Shown: positions 1 to 6,707 of the stretch, piece by piece
Position numbering within the stretch: position 1 is the first letter of the stretch
How the letters are laid out: each line of letters begins with the position of its first letter
From: Calditrichota bacterium
GTDB lineage: Bacteria; Zixibacteria; MSB-5A5; GN15; FEB-12
Direction of reading: 5' to 3'
Length of the DNA: 17,637 bases
Assembly: GCA_008501655.1 (NCBI GenBank)
Contig: QQUK01000332.1
Location: forward strand, 1 to 17,637
Notes under the pieces: generated by a model
Seen by the model: only the letters and a program-made list of their open reading frames with translations
Databases searched by the model: none
What the model was told of the DNA's origin: nothing
Position numbers and translations under genes: made by a program

Positions 1-1118
1 TTTTTACCGGTACCGGTGCAGTATCCGCCGCCGCGTTTGTTTGCACGGTCTTCGGCTTCAATCCAGCGTTTATCGATTGCCATCTTGGCAAACTCAGCCA
101 TATCGGATGAAAACGTTTTCAGATTTTTATAAATGAAATCAGATGCTTCGTCATACGCATACAGCTTATCAGCGGTACCGCATGGTGCAAACTGGTCGTA
201 CCAGCTGAATTTATCAATGTTTAAAAGTTTCTTTTTGGCATCAACATACGGTTTAAGACGATGCAGATTATCTTTAATAACTTTCCACATCGTATCAAGC
301 GTTTTTTGCTGCATCCGGGAGTTTTTCAGCGGTTCAAACTCGGCTGATTCCCAGCCTCGTCTGTCATACAAAGACAATCTGAAACCGGCGAGTGAGTTAA
401 GAGCAATCGCTGCCAGGTCCTGACGGCTTTCCCAGGCTTTGGACATTTTTTCAAACGCTTGTTTTCTAATCGCACGATCTGAATCGGACATCTTTGTAGC
501 AAGTTGACCCAGAGACATCTCGGTAACTTTTCCATCCTCTTCAAAATCGACCTTCAGGTCACCGGCTATCTTTGTATACAATTGATCCCAGGTATGATAA
601 CCGTTTGTTGACAGTTCAACAGCCAAAGATTCCATTTCAACCGGCATCTTCAATTTTGCTTTTTCACGAAGTTCGTTTAAGAAAAATTTAATATCCAAAA
701 GACGTTCGTCATTGACAAGTTTCGCCCAGGAATCATCTGATTGTTTGCTTGCCAGATCCTGCAGTTCGATTTCCATCTTTTCCCAGTTGGCAAGATAGAC
801 AAATCCTTCGCTTTCAATTGCACCTGCTTCGGAATCGGTTACATCCTGTGAACCGCACATTGATGCAAACGATATAACAAGTTCGACATCTTCGATTATC
901 GACTGAAACTCCAGGATAAAAGATACCCAGTTGTTCTGACTGCTGTCTGAGAGTCCGGCTTTGAGTGAAGGGAATTCTTTTTCTGCTTTTTCGATACGTG
1001 TTTTTAATTCAGTTCTGAATTTTTTAAAATCTTCTGAAGCCGAACCGCCTGAAAATATAGATTCCAGATCCCAGGTCGGTGCCGGCGGAATTTTTTTCAT
1101 TTTTTCTGCTGTAGTCAT
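1..1118 (-). CDS. M3 family oligoendopeptidase F-like metallopeptidase (3' end beyond window)
   Basis: Cytoplasmic zinc peptidase of the M3 (PepF/thimet-like) family that degrades short peptides. The open frame runs 372 codons from ATG at 1118 to the left edge with no stop, so only the N-terminal two-thirds is present; family members are usually about 590-600 residues. Recognisable features are the helical N-terminal start (PPAPTWDLESIF), the SWYDQFAPCG segment and, near the edge, the RWIEAEDRANKRGGGYCTGTG stretch that precedes the catalytic region in pepF/M3 proteins. The HExxH zinc site is expected just outside the window and is not seen. A Shine-Dalgarno CAGGAG sits about 6 bases before the ATG, and a promoter-like sequence lies at 1162-1190, so the gene is probably transcribed alone. 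The family call rests on overall resemblance and is good, but the active site cannot be checked here. Confidence 0.85.
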   Translation of the reverse strand, partial: MTTAEKMKKIPPAPTWDLESIFSGGSASEDFKKFRTELKTRIEKAEKEFPSLKAGLSDSSQNNWVSFILEFQSIIEDVELVISFASMCGSQDVTDSEAGAIESEGFVYLANWEKMEIELQDLASKQSDDSWAKLVNDERLLDIKFFLNELREKAKLKMPVEMESLAVELSTNGYHTWDQLYTKIAGDLKVDFEEDGKVTEMSLGQLATKMSDSDRAIRKQAFEKMSKAWESRQDLAAIALNSLAGFRLSLYDRRGWESAEFEPLKNSRMQQKTLDTMWKVIKDNLHRLKPYVDAKKKLLNIDKFSWYDQFAPCGTADKLYAYDEASDFIYKNLKTFSSDMAEFAKMAIDKRWIEAEDRANKRGGGYCTGTGK

Positions 1119-1161
1119 TTGAATCTCCTGATTGACTGGTAATTTTTTTGATGTAGGTCAG

Positions 1162-1190
1162 AATATATGTAATGCGGAGCTATTAATCAA
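1162..1190 (-). promoter_or_regulatory. Sigma70-like promoter for the M3 peptidase
   Basis: On the minus strand TTGATT (1190-1185) and TATATT (1167-1162) are separated by 17 bases. The expected start is near 1155, giving a leader of about 37 bases with a good ribosome binding site. This is a pattern match only. Confidence 0.5.
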
Positions 1191-1208
1191 GTTATCGAAA
1201 TCACAAAC

Positions 1209-1934
1209 TTACCACTGCATCCGATATACGCGCTGTCCGTTTGGAGTAGTTCCGCCCCCACCACCTTTGCCGGTGATTTTGATAACCAGTTTGAGAATAA
1301 GCCAGCCGAAAATAAATCCACCGACATGAGCCAGATATGCAACACCACCACCGGATGAATTTTGGGTTAAAGACATAAACAACTGCAAGGCAAACCATAT
1401 CCCGATAACAATTTTAGCCGGAACATGAATGAACTGAATAAAGATAAAAATAATCAGTACCGTAATCTGTGCTTTAGGGTGCAGAAGCATATACCCGCCC
1501 ATCAGTCCGGCAATCGCTCCCGATGCACCTACCAGGGGTACTTGAGAGTTAGGACCGAATGCAGTAAACAGAGCGATAGCAGCTATACCTGATGCGAGAT
1601 AAAACAGAACGAATTTTATCCGTCCGAAATAATCTTCGATATTGTTTCCGAAAATCCAGAGAAACAACATATTACCGATCAGATGCATCCATCCACCGTG
1701 CATGAACATTGAGGAGAACATGGTAAAATATGTTGATGCGGGAAGTTGCGGAGTCAGTTCGTATCCGGTTGTAAATTCGAACGGGATATAACCAAACTGA
1801 ATAGTAATTGCATTAAAAGCATCATACCCCTGTCCCCGGGTGAAAAAAAAGATGAGAGTATTGAGAACGATGATTGTGATAGTCACATATGGAGTACGAT
1901 ATGTCGGAGCATCATCTTTTATCGGTATAAACAT
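1209..1934 (-). CDS. Rhomboid family intramembrane serine protease
   Basis: Integral membrane protease that cleaves transmembrane helices of other membrane proteins. The 241-residue protein has the N-terminal MFIPIKDDAPTYRTPYVT typical of bacterial rhomboids and about six hydrophobic segments. It has the HGGWMHLIGNM motif (N88, with H84) after the second segment, the GASG nucleophile motif (S138), and the catalytic histidine H203 in AYLAHVGGF of the last helix. All key residues are present, so it should be active. The C-terminus carries a five-glycine linker (residues 224-228) and a short polar tail. Start ATG at 1934 is preceded by AGGAA about 9 bases upstream. It lies 85 bases downstream of the M23 peptidase gene on the same strand and could be read through from it. 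Substrate is unknown. Confidence 0.93.
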   Translation of the reverse strand: MFIPIKDDAPTYRTPYVTITIIVLNTLIFFFTRGQGYDAFNAITIQFGYIPFEFTTGYELTPQLPASTYFTMFSSMFMHGGWMHLIGNMLFLWIFGNNIEDYFGRIKFVLFYLASGIAAIALFTAFGPNSQVPLVGASGAIAGLMGGYMLLHPKAQITVLIIFIFIQFIHVPAKIVIGIWFALQLFMSLTQNSSGGGVAYLAHVGGFIFGWLILKLVIKITGKGGGGGTTPNGQRVYRMQW

Positions 1935-1976
1935 CTAATACATTCCTAATAATATTCTTCTGAATTTCCTATCAAT

Positions 1977-2002
1977 CTGTCACCCTGAGTTAGTCGAAGG
2001 GC
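1977..2002. repeat. CACCCTGAG..TCGAAGGG intergenic hairpin repeat
   Basis: Short imperfect palindrome (CACCCTGAG, loop, TCGAAGGGC) preceded by CTGT. It sits between the M23 peptidase and rhomboid genes. It shares CTGTCACCCTGAG and GTCGAAGGG with the element at 16494-16520, so two members of one dispersed family occur in this window. The T-run lies on the plus-strand 3' side, so it is not an intrinsic terminator for the minus-strand M23 gene. Confidence 0.6.
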
Positions 2003-2019
2003 TTTTTCTAAACCAATTA

Positions 2020-4287
2020 CTATTTTTTAACGAAAAAATTCAGATATTGTTCAAATTTATTGCCGGCTCTATCGGTGATTTCAATTCCCAGATGATGTTT
2101 CCCTACTTTAAGAGGAGCAAGTACTTTTGTAAAAAACTGTCCAGATTCAGGGTCATATTCGGGAATCATCCAATCTCCATTAAGTTTTACAACAATCGAC
2201 CGGTCATCCTGAATCCCGGATAAATCATCAGTGAGTAAAAATGATATAGTCGGAGTCAGATTCCGATATGTCGCGCCATCTTTATGAGAAAGTCTTGCTA
2301 TCTCCGGTGCAACCAAATCATAGGCCGGAGCAAAAGTACCTCCGCCGGATGAAGTTGTAGTCAGATATGCACCGTCATATTCGGTCTCCAGCCAGAATTT
2401 CTCATTTTTTTTCTCATCAATCCAGACAAGACCGGCTTGTGGGGCAAATCTATTATTCTCTCCGATATGATAGGAAACTTTGAAATCATTTTTACAGACA
2501 AATGCTTCCGGATAGAGCATATATTTTCCGGAGACATACCGAATCCCCATCTCGGGGACTGATGGTTTCGTTGCAAAGTCGACAAACATCGGCTTATATA
2601 CCGTGTTTTTATTAAACTCATAGACCATATCTTTGATAGCTATTTGTTGATTGTCCTCATAACCGATAATATGCAGGTTCAAAGAATCGCGATATAATGT
2701 ATGGTAAATCGTATCTTTTGACATGGAAAATCCGATTTTATCAATCCGTTTGTATGCAGGTTTCGGTGGAATAAAACAACGGTATTCTTCCATAGAAAAA
2801 TGAGTCGGATACTCAAAACCCAGTAACGAATCATTAGCATAAATCTCCAGCCGTGAATCAGAACTTATGCGGGAGCGTACTTTTAGCTTCACCAAAAGCC
2901 CATCATCAAGGACCTCATAATCTAACCAGACCGATGACTTTCCTCTCTCCAGTAGCCCTGAAAAGAGATTATCACGAATTACTGCTTTTCCGGAAAAAAG
3001 ATACAGCTTCATTGTTGCCCGTTCAGAACCATTCCCGGTAATCGTACATATTATCTGTCCGTTATCAAGTTTTGATACTTCGGATGTTCTGACTCTTCCC
3101 CAGAGCTGTCCCCGGTTTAAAAATGGTACGATTGAATCGATTTTAAAATTTGTAATATCGACATTCGGACTAAAATAAAAAATCCGTTTGTCGAGGTTTA
3201 CTTTCTGAATCGAATCAAGTACATAAACATTTGGTGTACCGGTCCAGATAAAATCATAAGTCAAAGTTGAACTGTTACCAAAACAGTCTTCGGCGATAAT
3301 TTTTACTTTATGGTATCCCGGTCTTAAATTATCAGTAACTCCAATAATCCCATTGGAATTATTCGGAGACCGGCTGCCGTCGTATTCATTTCCGATACCA
3401 TGATACAATCTGCGGACCCGTTTATCTCCATTAACAGCATGGGAATATTTATATTCAAAATTTACTGAACGCTGTACATCAAAATCAAGTGTATCAAAAA
3501 CAGATTCGTAATAAAGATTATCATCAATATACAGTTTTACGGAATAGACCGCCTGCTTCATGCCTCCGGCCCGCATATTATCAAACACTGAGGTATAAAT
3601 CCCGAAAGGGCTTTTGAATGACAGAACGGTATCGAGTGTATATCTGGTAGCTGATTTTCCGGATACAGGAAACTCCAGCTCTCGCGTTCCGGTATCAAAA
3701 AGATCATTGTTTTCAAGCTGCTTAAATCCAATCGATTCAAAAACAGGAGCAATTTTATCATTCAAATCAAATTCATGCAAAAGCGGATTAAGTGGATAAT
3801 TTTCAGCGGTCCGTTTTTCAAAATGCAGATGGGGGGCACCAGCGCCGGTCTGACCGGAATAGCCTAAAAACTCTCCTTTTTTGATTCTTATAGAATCTTT
3901 TGGCAGATAGATATCCTGAAAATACCGTTTTGATGCGAGTTGAGCCTGTTTTAAGACCGTATCAATTTCAGCTGCAAAATCTTTTAAGTGAGCAAAAACA
4001 TAGATATAACCATTATCACCCTGTATATACAGACCTTTACCGTATCCTGTATAAGATGCCCGAATCCGGTGAATATAGCCGTCTACGGGTGAAAATAAAG
4101 ATTCCCCGCTTTTTCCTCCGGTTCTGATATCGACCCCGGTGTGAAACCGGTTTTGTCTAAAATCACCAAAACCACTTGATAAATCGATCTTTCTTTTAAC
4201 AGGCCACTCTTCAGCGAGGATGTTTCCGCTAAACATAAGTAAGACATAAACTAACGTAATCAGAACTTTGTCCGACATATATCTCAT
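2020..4287 (-). CDS. Exported M23 family metallopeptidase with long C-terminal region
   Basis: Predicted exported zinc endopeptidase of the M23/LytM type, which cut peptidoglycan cross-links or act as amidase activators. The 755-residue protein starts with a signal peptide: a hydrophobic stretch at about residues 8-20, with cleavage likely near ILA-EE at 25. The LytM domain follows immediately at about 45-170: H49 and D53 in HTGVDIR, H100 in VFAHL, and H153/H155 in HLHFE. All zinc and catalytic residues are therefore present, implying a catalytically competent enzyme rather than a degenerate EnvC-type activator. The remaining roughly 590 residues look like beta-rich extracytoplasmic domains; I recognise no named domain, though the last part (PEIARLSHKDGATY.. 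LTDDLSGI.. VKVGKHHLGIEITDRAGN) resembles Ig-like or Big-type modules. Start ATG at 4287 is chosen because AAAGGA lies about 10 bases before it; an internal ATG three codons on has no such site. Confidence 0.88.
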   Translation of the reverse strand: MRYMSDKVLITLVYVLLMFSGNILAEEWPVKRKIDLSSGFGDFRQNRFHTGVDIRTGGKSGESLFSPVDGYIHRIRASYTGYGKGLYIQGDNGYIYVFAHLKDFAAEIDTVLKQAQLASKRYFQDIYLPKDSIRIKKGEFLGYSGQTGAGAPHLHFEKRTAENYPLNPLLHEFDLNDKIAPVFESIGFKQLENNDLFDTGTRELEFPVSGKSATRYTLDTVLSFKSPFGIYTSVFDNMRAGGMKQAVYSVKLYIDDNLYYESVFDTLDFDVQRSVNFEYKYSHAVNGDKRVRRLYHGIGNEYDGSRSPNNSNGIIGVTDNLRPGYHKVKIIAEDCFGNSSTLTYDFIWTGTPNVYVLDSIQKVNLDKRIFYFSPNVDITNFKIDSIVPFLNRGQLWGRVRTSEVSKLDNGQIICTITGNGSERATMKLYLFSGKAVIRDNLFSGLLERGKSSVWLDYEVLDDGLLVKLKVRSRISSDSRLEIYANDSLLGFEYPTHFSMEEYRCFIPPKPAYKRIDKIGFSMSKDTIYHTLYRDSLNLHIIGYEDNQQIAIKDMVYEFNKNTVYKPMFVDFATKPSVPEMGIRYVSGKYMLYPEAFVCKNDFKVSYHIGENNRFAPQAGLVWIDEKKNEKFWLETEYDGAYLTTTSSGGGTFAPAYDLVAPEIARLSHKDGATYRNLTPTISFLLTDDLSGIQDDRSIVVKLNGDWMIPEYDPESGQFFTKVLAPLKVGKHHLGIEITDRAGNKFEQYLNFFVKK

Positions 4288-4348
4288 AAGTTATAAATCC
4301 TTTGTATTTGTCATTTTAAACAAGGAAAGTATGAAAATGATGCAAAAA

Positions 4349-4366
4349 ATACAATCATTATTGTAT
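4349..4366. promoter_or_regulatory. Operator-like palindrome over the M23 gene -10 region
   Basis: ATACAAT-CATT-ATTGTAT is a perfect inverted repeat with 7-base arms. It overlaps the -10 hexamer (4362-4367) and predicted start of the minus-strand promoter, the usual place for a repressor site. On the minus strand it is followed directly by six T, so it could alternatively be a weak early hairpin in the leader. Confidence 0.4.
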
Positions 4367-4389
4367 AAAAAGAAATGTTCTATTGCCAA
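4362..4389 (-). promoter_or_regulatory. Sigma70-like promoter for the M23 peptidase gene
   Basis: Minus-strand TTGGCA (4389-4384), a 16-base spacer, and TATACA (4367-4362). It is one of the best promoter matches in the window. Its -35 occupies the same bases as the -35 of the opposed foldase promoter. Confidence 0.5.
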
Positions 4390-4410
4390 AACTAAAATTT
4401 AATTTATATT
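4383..4410 (+). promoter_or_regulatory. Sigma70-like promoter for the PpiD-like foldase gene
   Basis: Plus-strand TTGCCA (4383-4388), a 16-base spacer, and TATATT (4405-4410). The predicted transcript start near 4417 places the hairpin at 4419-4440 at the very start of the leader. Confidence 0.45.
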
Positions 4411-4418
4411 CAGTGATT

Positions 4419-4446
4419 GTGTATTTTTAAAAAAATACACTTTTTT
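4419..4446 (+). terminator. Hairpin plus T-run in the foldase leader (possible attenuator)
   Basis: Perfect 10-base inverted repeat GTGTATTTTT / AAAAATACAC (4419-4428, 4431-4440) with a two-base loop, followed by six T. The form is that of an intrinsic terminator, but the stem is AT-rich and lies 48 bases before the foldase start codon. It is therefore either a weak attenuator or a DNA-level element. Confidence 0.35.
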
Positions 4447-4493
4447 ACTAATTATGAAAAAAATTTATCAATGTTATAAAGGAGTACACACTC

Positions 4494-6350
4494 ATGTTTG
4501 ATTTTCTCAGAAGGATGATAGTTCCGATTATGATGATTGCTTTGGTCGGTTTTCTTGCGACTATCATCTTTGAATGGGGTATGGGAATCGGTTCTCAACA
4601 ACAATATGAAGAAGCAAACCTTGCCGCAGTAATTAATGGTGAAGAAGTTGAATGGAACGATTTTAATCGTGTCTATGAATCTCTTTATCAAGTTGAGATT
4701 CAGAAAGACACCAACGATATTCCGGCTGATATCACAGAAGCAAAACGGAATGAACTCTATCAGAATGCATGGAATCAGATTCTCATGGACAGACTGATGA
4801 AACAGGAAATAGCTAAACACAACATCACAGTTTCCGATGATGAATTATATCAGTATCTTAAATTTTCCCCTCTTCCGGAATTTCAATCTGCAGCCGTTTT
4901 TCAAACAAACGGCAGATTTGATTACCAGAAATATATTAACTCATTGGCTGACCCAAACTATGCTTCGCTTTGGGCATCCTACGATCCGTATATCAGACAG
5001 GAAATCAAAAAGCTGAAACTTCAGGAAATGGTTATTCAAACCGCTCATGTCTCAGAAAACGAAGTTAAAGAATTTTTTATCGCTTCAGCCGAAAAAGTTA
5101 AAGTAGGCATGATTAATGTTGAATATGGCAGATTTTCCCGTCCAGCTCCGACAATTACCGACAGTATGATACATGCTCACTACAACGCAAACAGCGAAGA
5201 TTATACTCTTGGAGCCCGTGCTAAACTGAATATTATCATGATCGAAAAGAAACCTTCCCCGGCTGATTGGGAAGCCGGCAAAGCTCAGATTCAGACAGTT
5301 CTGGATTCATTAAACGGAGGTGCTGATTTTGGTGAAATGGCGAAAATCTATTCCCAGGATAATTCAGCAGCTCAGGGTGGAGACCTTGGCTGGTTCCCGC
5401 GCGGACAGATGGTTGATGAATTTGATCGTCAGGTCTTTGCTATGAAGGAAGGTGAAATCTCACCGCCTATCCGGACTCAATTCGGCTGGCATCTTATACA
5501 GAATAATGGATTTAAAGAAGAGATGGAAGTTCCCCGCGGTAAACAAGAGAAAGAAAAAGTTCTCAAAGTAAATGCTGCACATATTTTAATCAAAGTCGAA
5601 GCTTCAGCGAATACATTGGATTTAAATTATAATAGACTGCAGACTTTCCATGAACAAGCATTGGAAAACGGATTCCTGAAAGCAGCCGAAGACTTAAATA
5701 TGCAAGTAAAACAGACTGATTATTTTATGCGTGGAAGAAACATTCAGTTTCTCGGGTCTGACCCGCAGGCAGGTCTTTTTGCTTTTGAAAATGAGATTGA
5801 TAAAATATCACCAATCTTTGAATCTTCATCAGCACAGTATGTTGTTCAGGTTGCCGATAAATTACCCGAAGGACCTGCACCATTCGAAGATGCTAAAGAG
5901 CGAGTACGTATCGATCTCCTGCAGTTGGTTGTAAAGAACATCTGCAATGATACTGCACAAGTCATCTGGGATGAAATTCAAAGCGGCGCATCTCTAACAA
6001 AAGCTGCCAAAAATCATGGAGAAGAATACGAAGAACCGGCTGAATTCGGACGGGGACAGTACGTCAAAGGTATTAACCGCGATCCTAATGCAATTGGTGC
6101 CGCATTCGCTTTACAAAATGTAGGTGATCTATCCGGTCCGGTCGACCATGGTCAGGGTACTGTAATCTTGAAATTGATTTCTAAGACATCCCCTGATTTG
6201 ACCCAGTTTACAGCCAAAAAAGATTCTATTCAGACTCAGATTCTGTTATCCAAACAGCAGGAACTGTTTGGCCGATGGCTTGAAAATCTGCGTGAGAATG
6301 CTACTATCGTAAATAACGTTTTTGAAGCTGCCGCTGCAAACAGATTATAA
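4494..6350 (+). CDS. PpiD/SurA-like periplasmic foldase (peptidyl-prolyl isomerase)
   Basis: Inner-membrane-anchored periplasmic chaperone that helps exported proteins fold. The 618-residue protein has the PpiD layout: one N-terminal membrane helix (about residues 9-27 after MFDFLRR), a SurA_N-like helical chaperone region (about 40-210), and a parvulin domain (about 243-340) ending in GGDLGWFPRGQMVDEFDRQVF and QFGWHLI. A further C-terminal region follows (about 355-618). The parvulin domain lacks the usual N-terminal histidine (RAKLNIIMIEK where xxHILV is expected). A second segment at about 355 begins AAHILIKVEAS but then lacks the parvulin core. Isomerase activity is therefore uncertain, as in PpiD of enterobacteria. 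Ribosome site AAAGGAG lies 8 bases before ATG. It is the only plus-strand gene in the window and is divergent from the M23 peptidase gene. Confidence 0.85.
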   Translation: MFDFLRRMIVPIMMIALVGFLATIIFEWGMGIGSQQQYEEANLAAVINGEEVEWNDFNRVYESLYQVEIQKDTNDIPADITEAKRNELYQNAWNQILMDRLMKQEIAKHNITVSDDELYQYLKFSPLPEFQSAAVFQTNGRFDYQKYINSLADPNYASLWASYDPYIRQEIKKLKLQEMVIQTAHVSENEVKEFFIASAEKVKVGMINVEYGRFSRPAPTITDSMIHAHYNANSEDYTLGARAKLNIIMIEKKPSPADWEAGKAQIQTVLDSLNGGADFGEMAKIYSQDNSAAQGGDLGWFPRGQMVDEFDRQVFAMKEGEISPPIRTQFGWHLIQNNGFKEEMEVPRGKQEKEKVLKVNAAHILIKVEASANTLDLNYNRLQTFHEQALENGFLKAAEDLNMQVKQTDYFMRGRNIQFLGSDPQAGLFAFENEIDKISPIFESSSAQYVVQVADKLPEGPAPFEDAKERVRIDLLQLVVKNICNDTAQVIWDEIQSGASLTKAAKNHGEEYEEPAEFGRGQYVKGINRDPNAIGAAFALQNVGDLSGPVDHGQGTVILKLISKTSPDLTQFTAKKDSIQTQILLSKQQELFGRWLENLRENATIVNNVFEAAAANRL

Positions 6351-6374
6351 GAATTATTTATATAATAGATTGAG

Positions 6375-6405
6375 AAAGACTCCTCAGATATGAGGAGTCT
6401 TTTTT
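6375..6405 (+). terminator. Intrinsic terminator of the foldase gene
   Basis: Stem of 11 bases (AAAGACTCCTC 6375-6385 with GAGGAGTCTTT 6392-6402), six-base loop, and T-run to 6405. It lies 24 bases after the foldase stop. The convergent small membrane protein gene stops inside the T-run, and on the minus strand the hairpin is followed by a short T-tract, so it may work weakly in both directions. Confidence 0.85.
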
Positions 6406-6643
6406 AATTACGGTTTGTTTTTATCTGTATCAATCGACTTAAAGCAAACAATGCCCAAACCAGTTCAAGTACAACAAACGGATATAATCTTCCATCAAAA
6501 GCATACCATGCCGACAGTCCGGCTCCAAAAAGGTTAAGTAAAAGATATGTAGCAGATTGTTCCGACAACCGTTTTGAGATATTCAGTACAAACGCCAGCA
6601 AAAGCATCCCAACTCCTACCGAACCGATTATCATGGATAACAT
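6404..6643 (-). CDS. Small CBU_0592-like membrane protein
   Basis: A 79-residue hydrophobic protein with three likely membrane helices (about residues 4-20, 31-48 and 54-70), no cysteines or histidines, and a basic C-terminus (QIKTNRN). Spacing and the LNLFGAGLSAWYAF..FVVLELVWALFAL pattern match what I remember of the CBU_0592 family of small membrane proteins, whose function is unknown. AGG lies about 6 bases before the ATG at 6643; an internal ATG three codons on is also possible. It follows the ETF-QO gene by 64 bases on the same strand and is probably co-transcribed. The stop overlaps the T-run of the convergent terminator. Confidence 0.7.
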   Translation of the reverse strand: MLSMIIGSVGVGMLLLAFVLNISKRLSEQSATYLLLNLFGAGLSAWYAFDGRLYPFVVLELVWALFALSRLIQIKTNRN

Positions 6644-6676
6644 AAAGTACCTGTTCTTATGTTTAGTGTGCTTGCT

Positions 6677-6690
6677 GTATTAGCTAATAC
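6677..6690. promoter_or_regulatory. 14-bp perfect palindrome GTATTAGCTAATAC
   Basis: Uninterrupted two-fold symmetric sequence in the 64-base gap between ETF-QO and the small membrane protein. It has the form of a dimeric regulator site, but no promoter was clearly found beside it and no second copy was noticed in the window. Confidence 0.3.
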
Positions 6691-6707
6691 TGTCAGACGA
6701 CTTAGTC

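Noticed and set aside
4452..4820. 122-codon minus-strand frame antisense to the foldase start
   Set aside because: It runs over the foldase leader and signal-anchor codons, with no independent start signal or recognisable protein.
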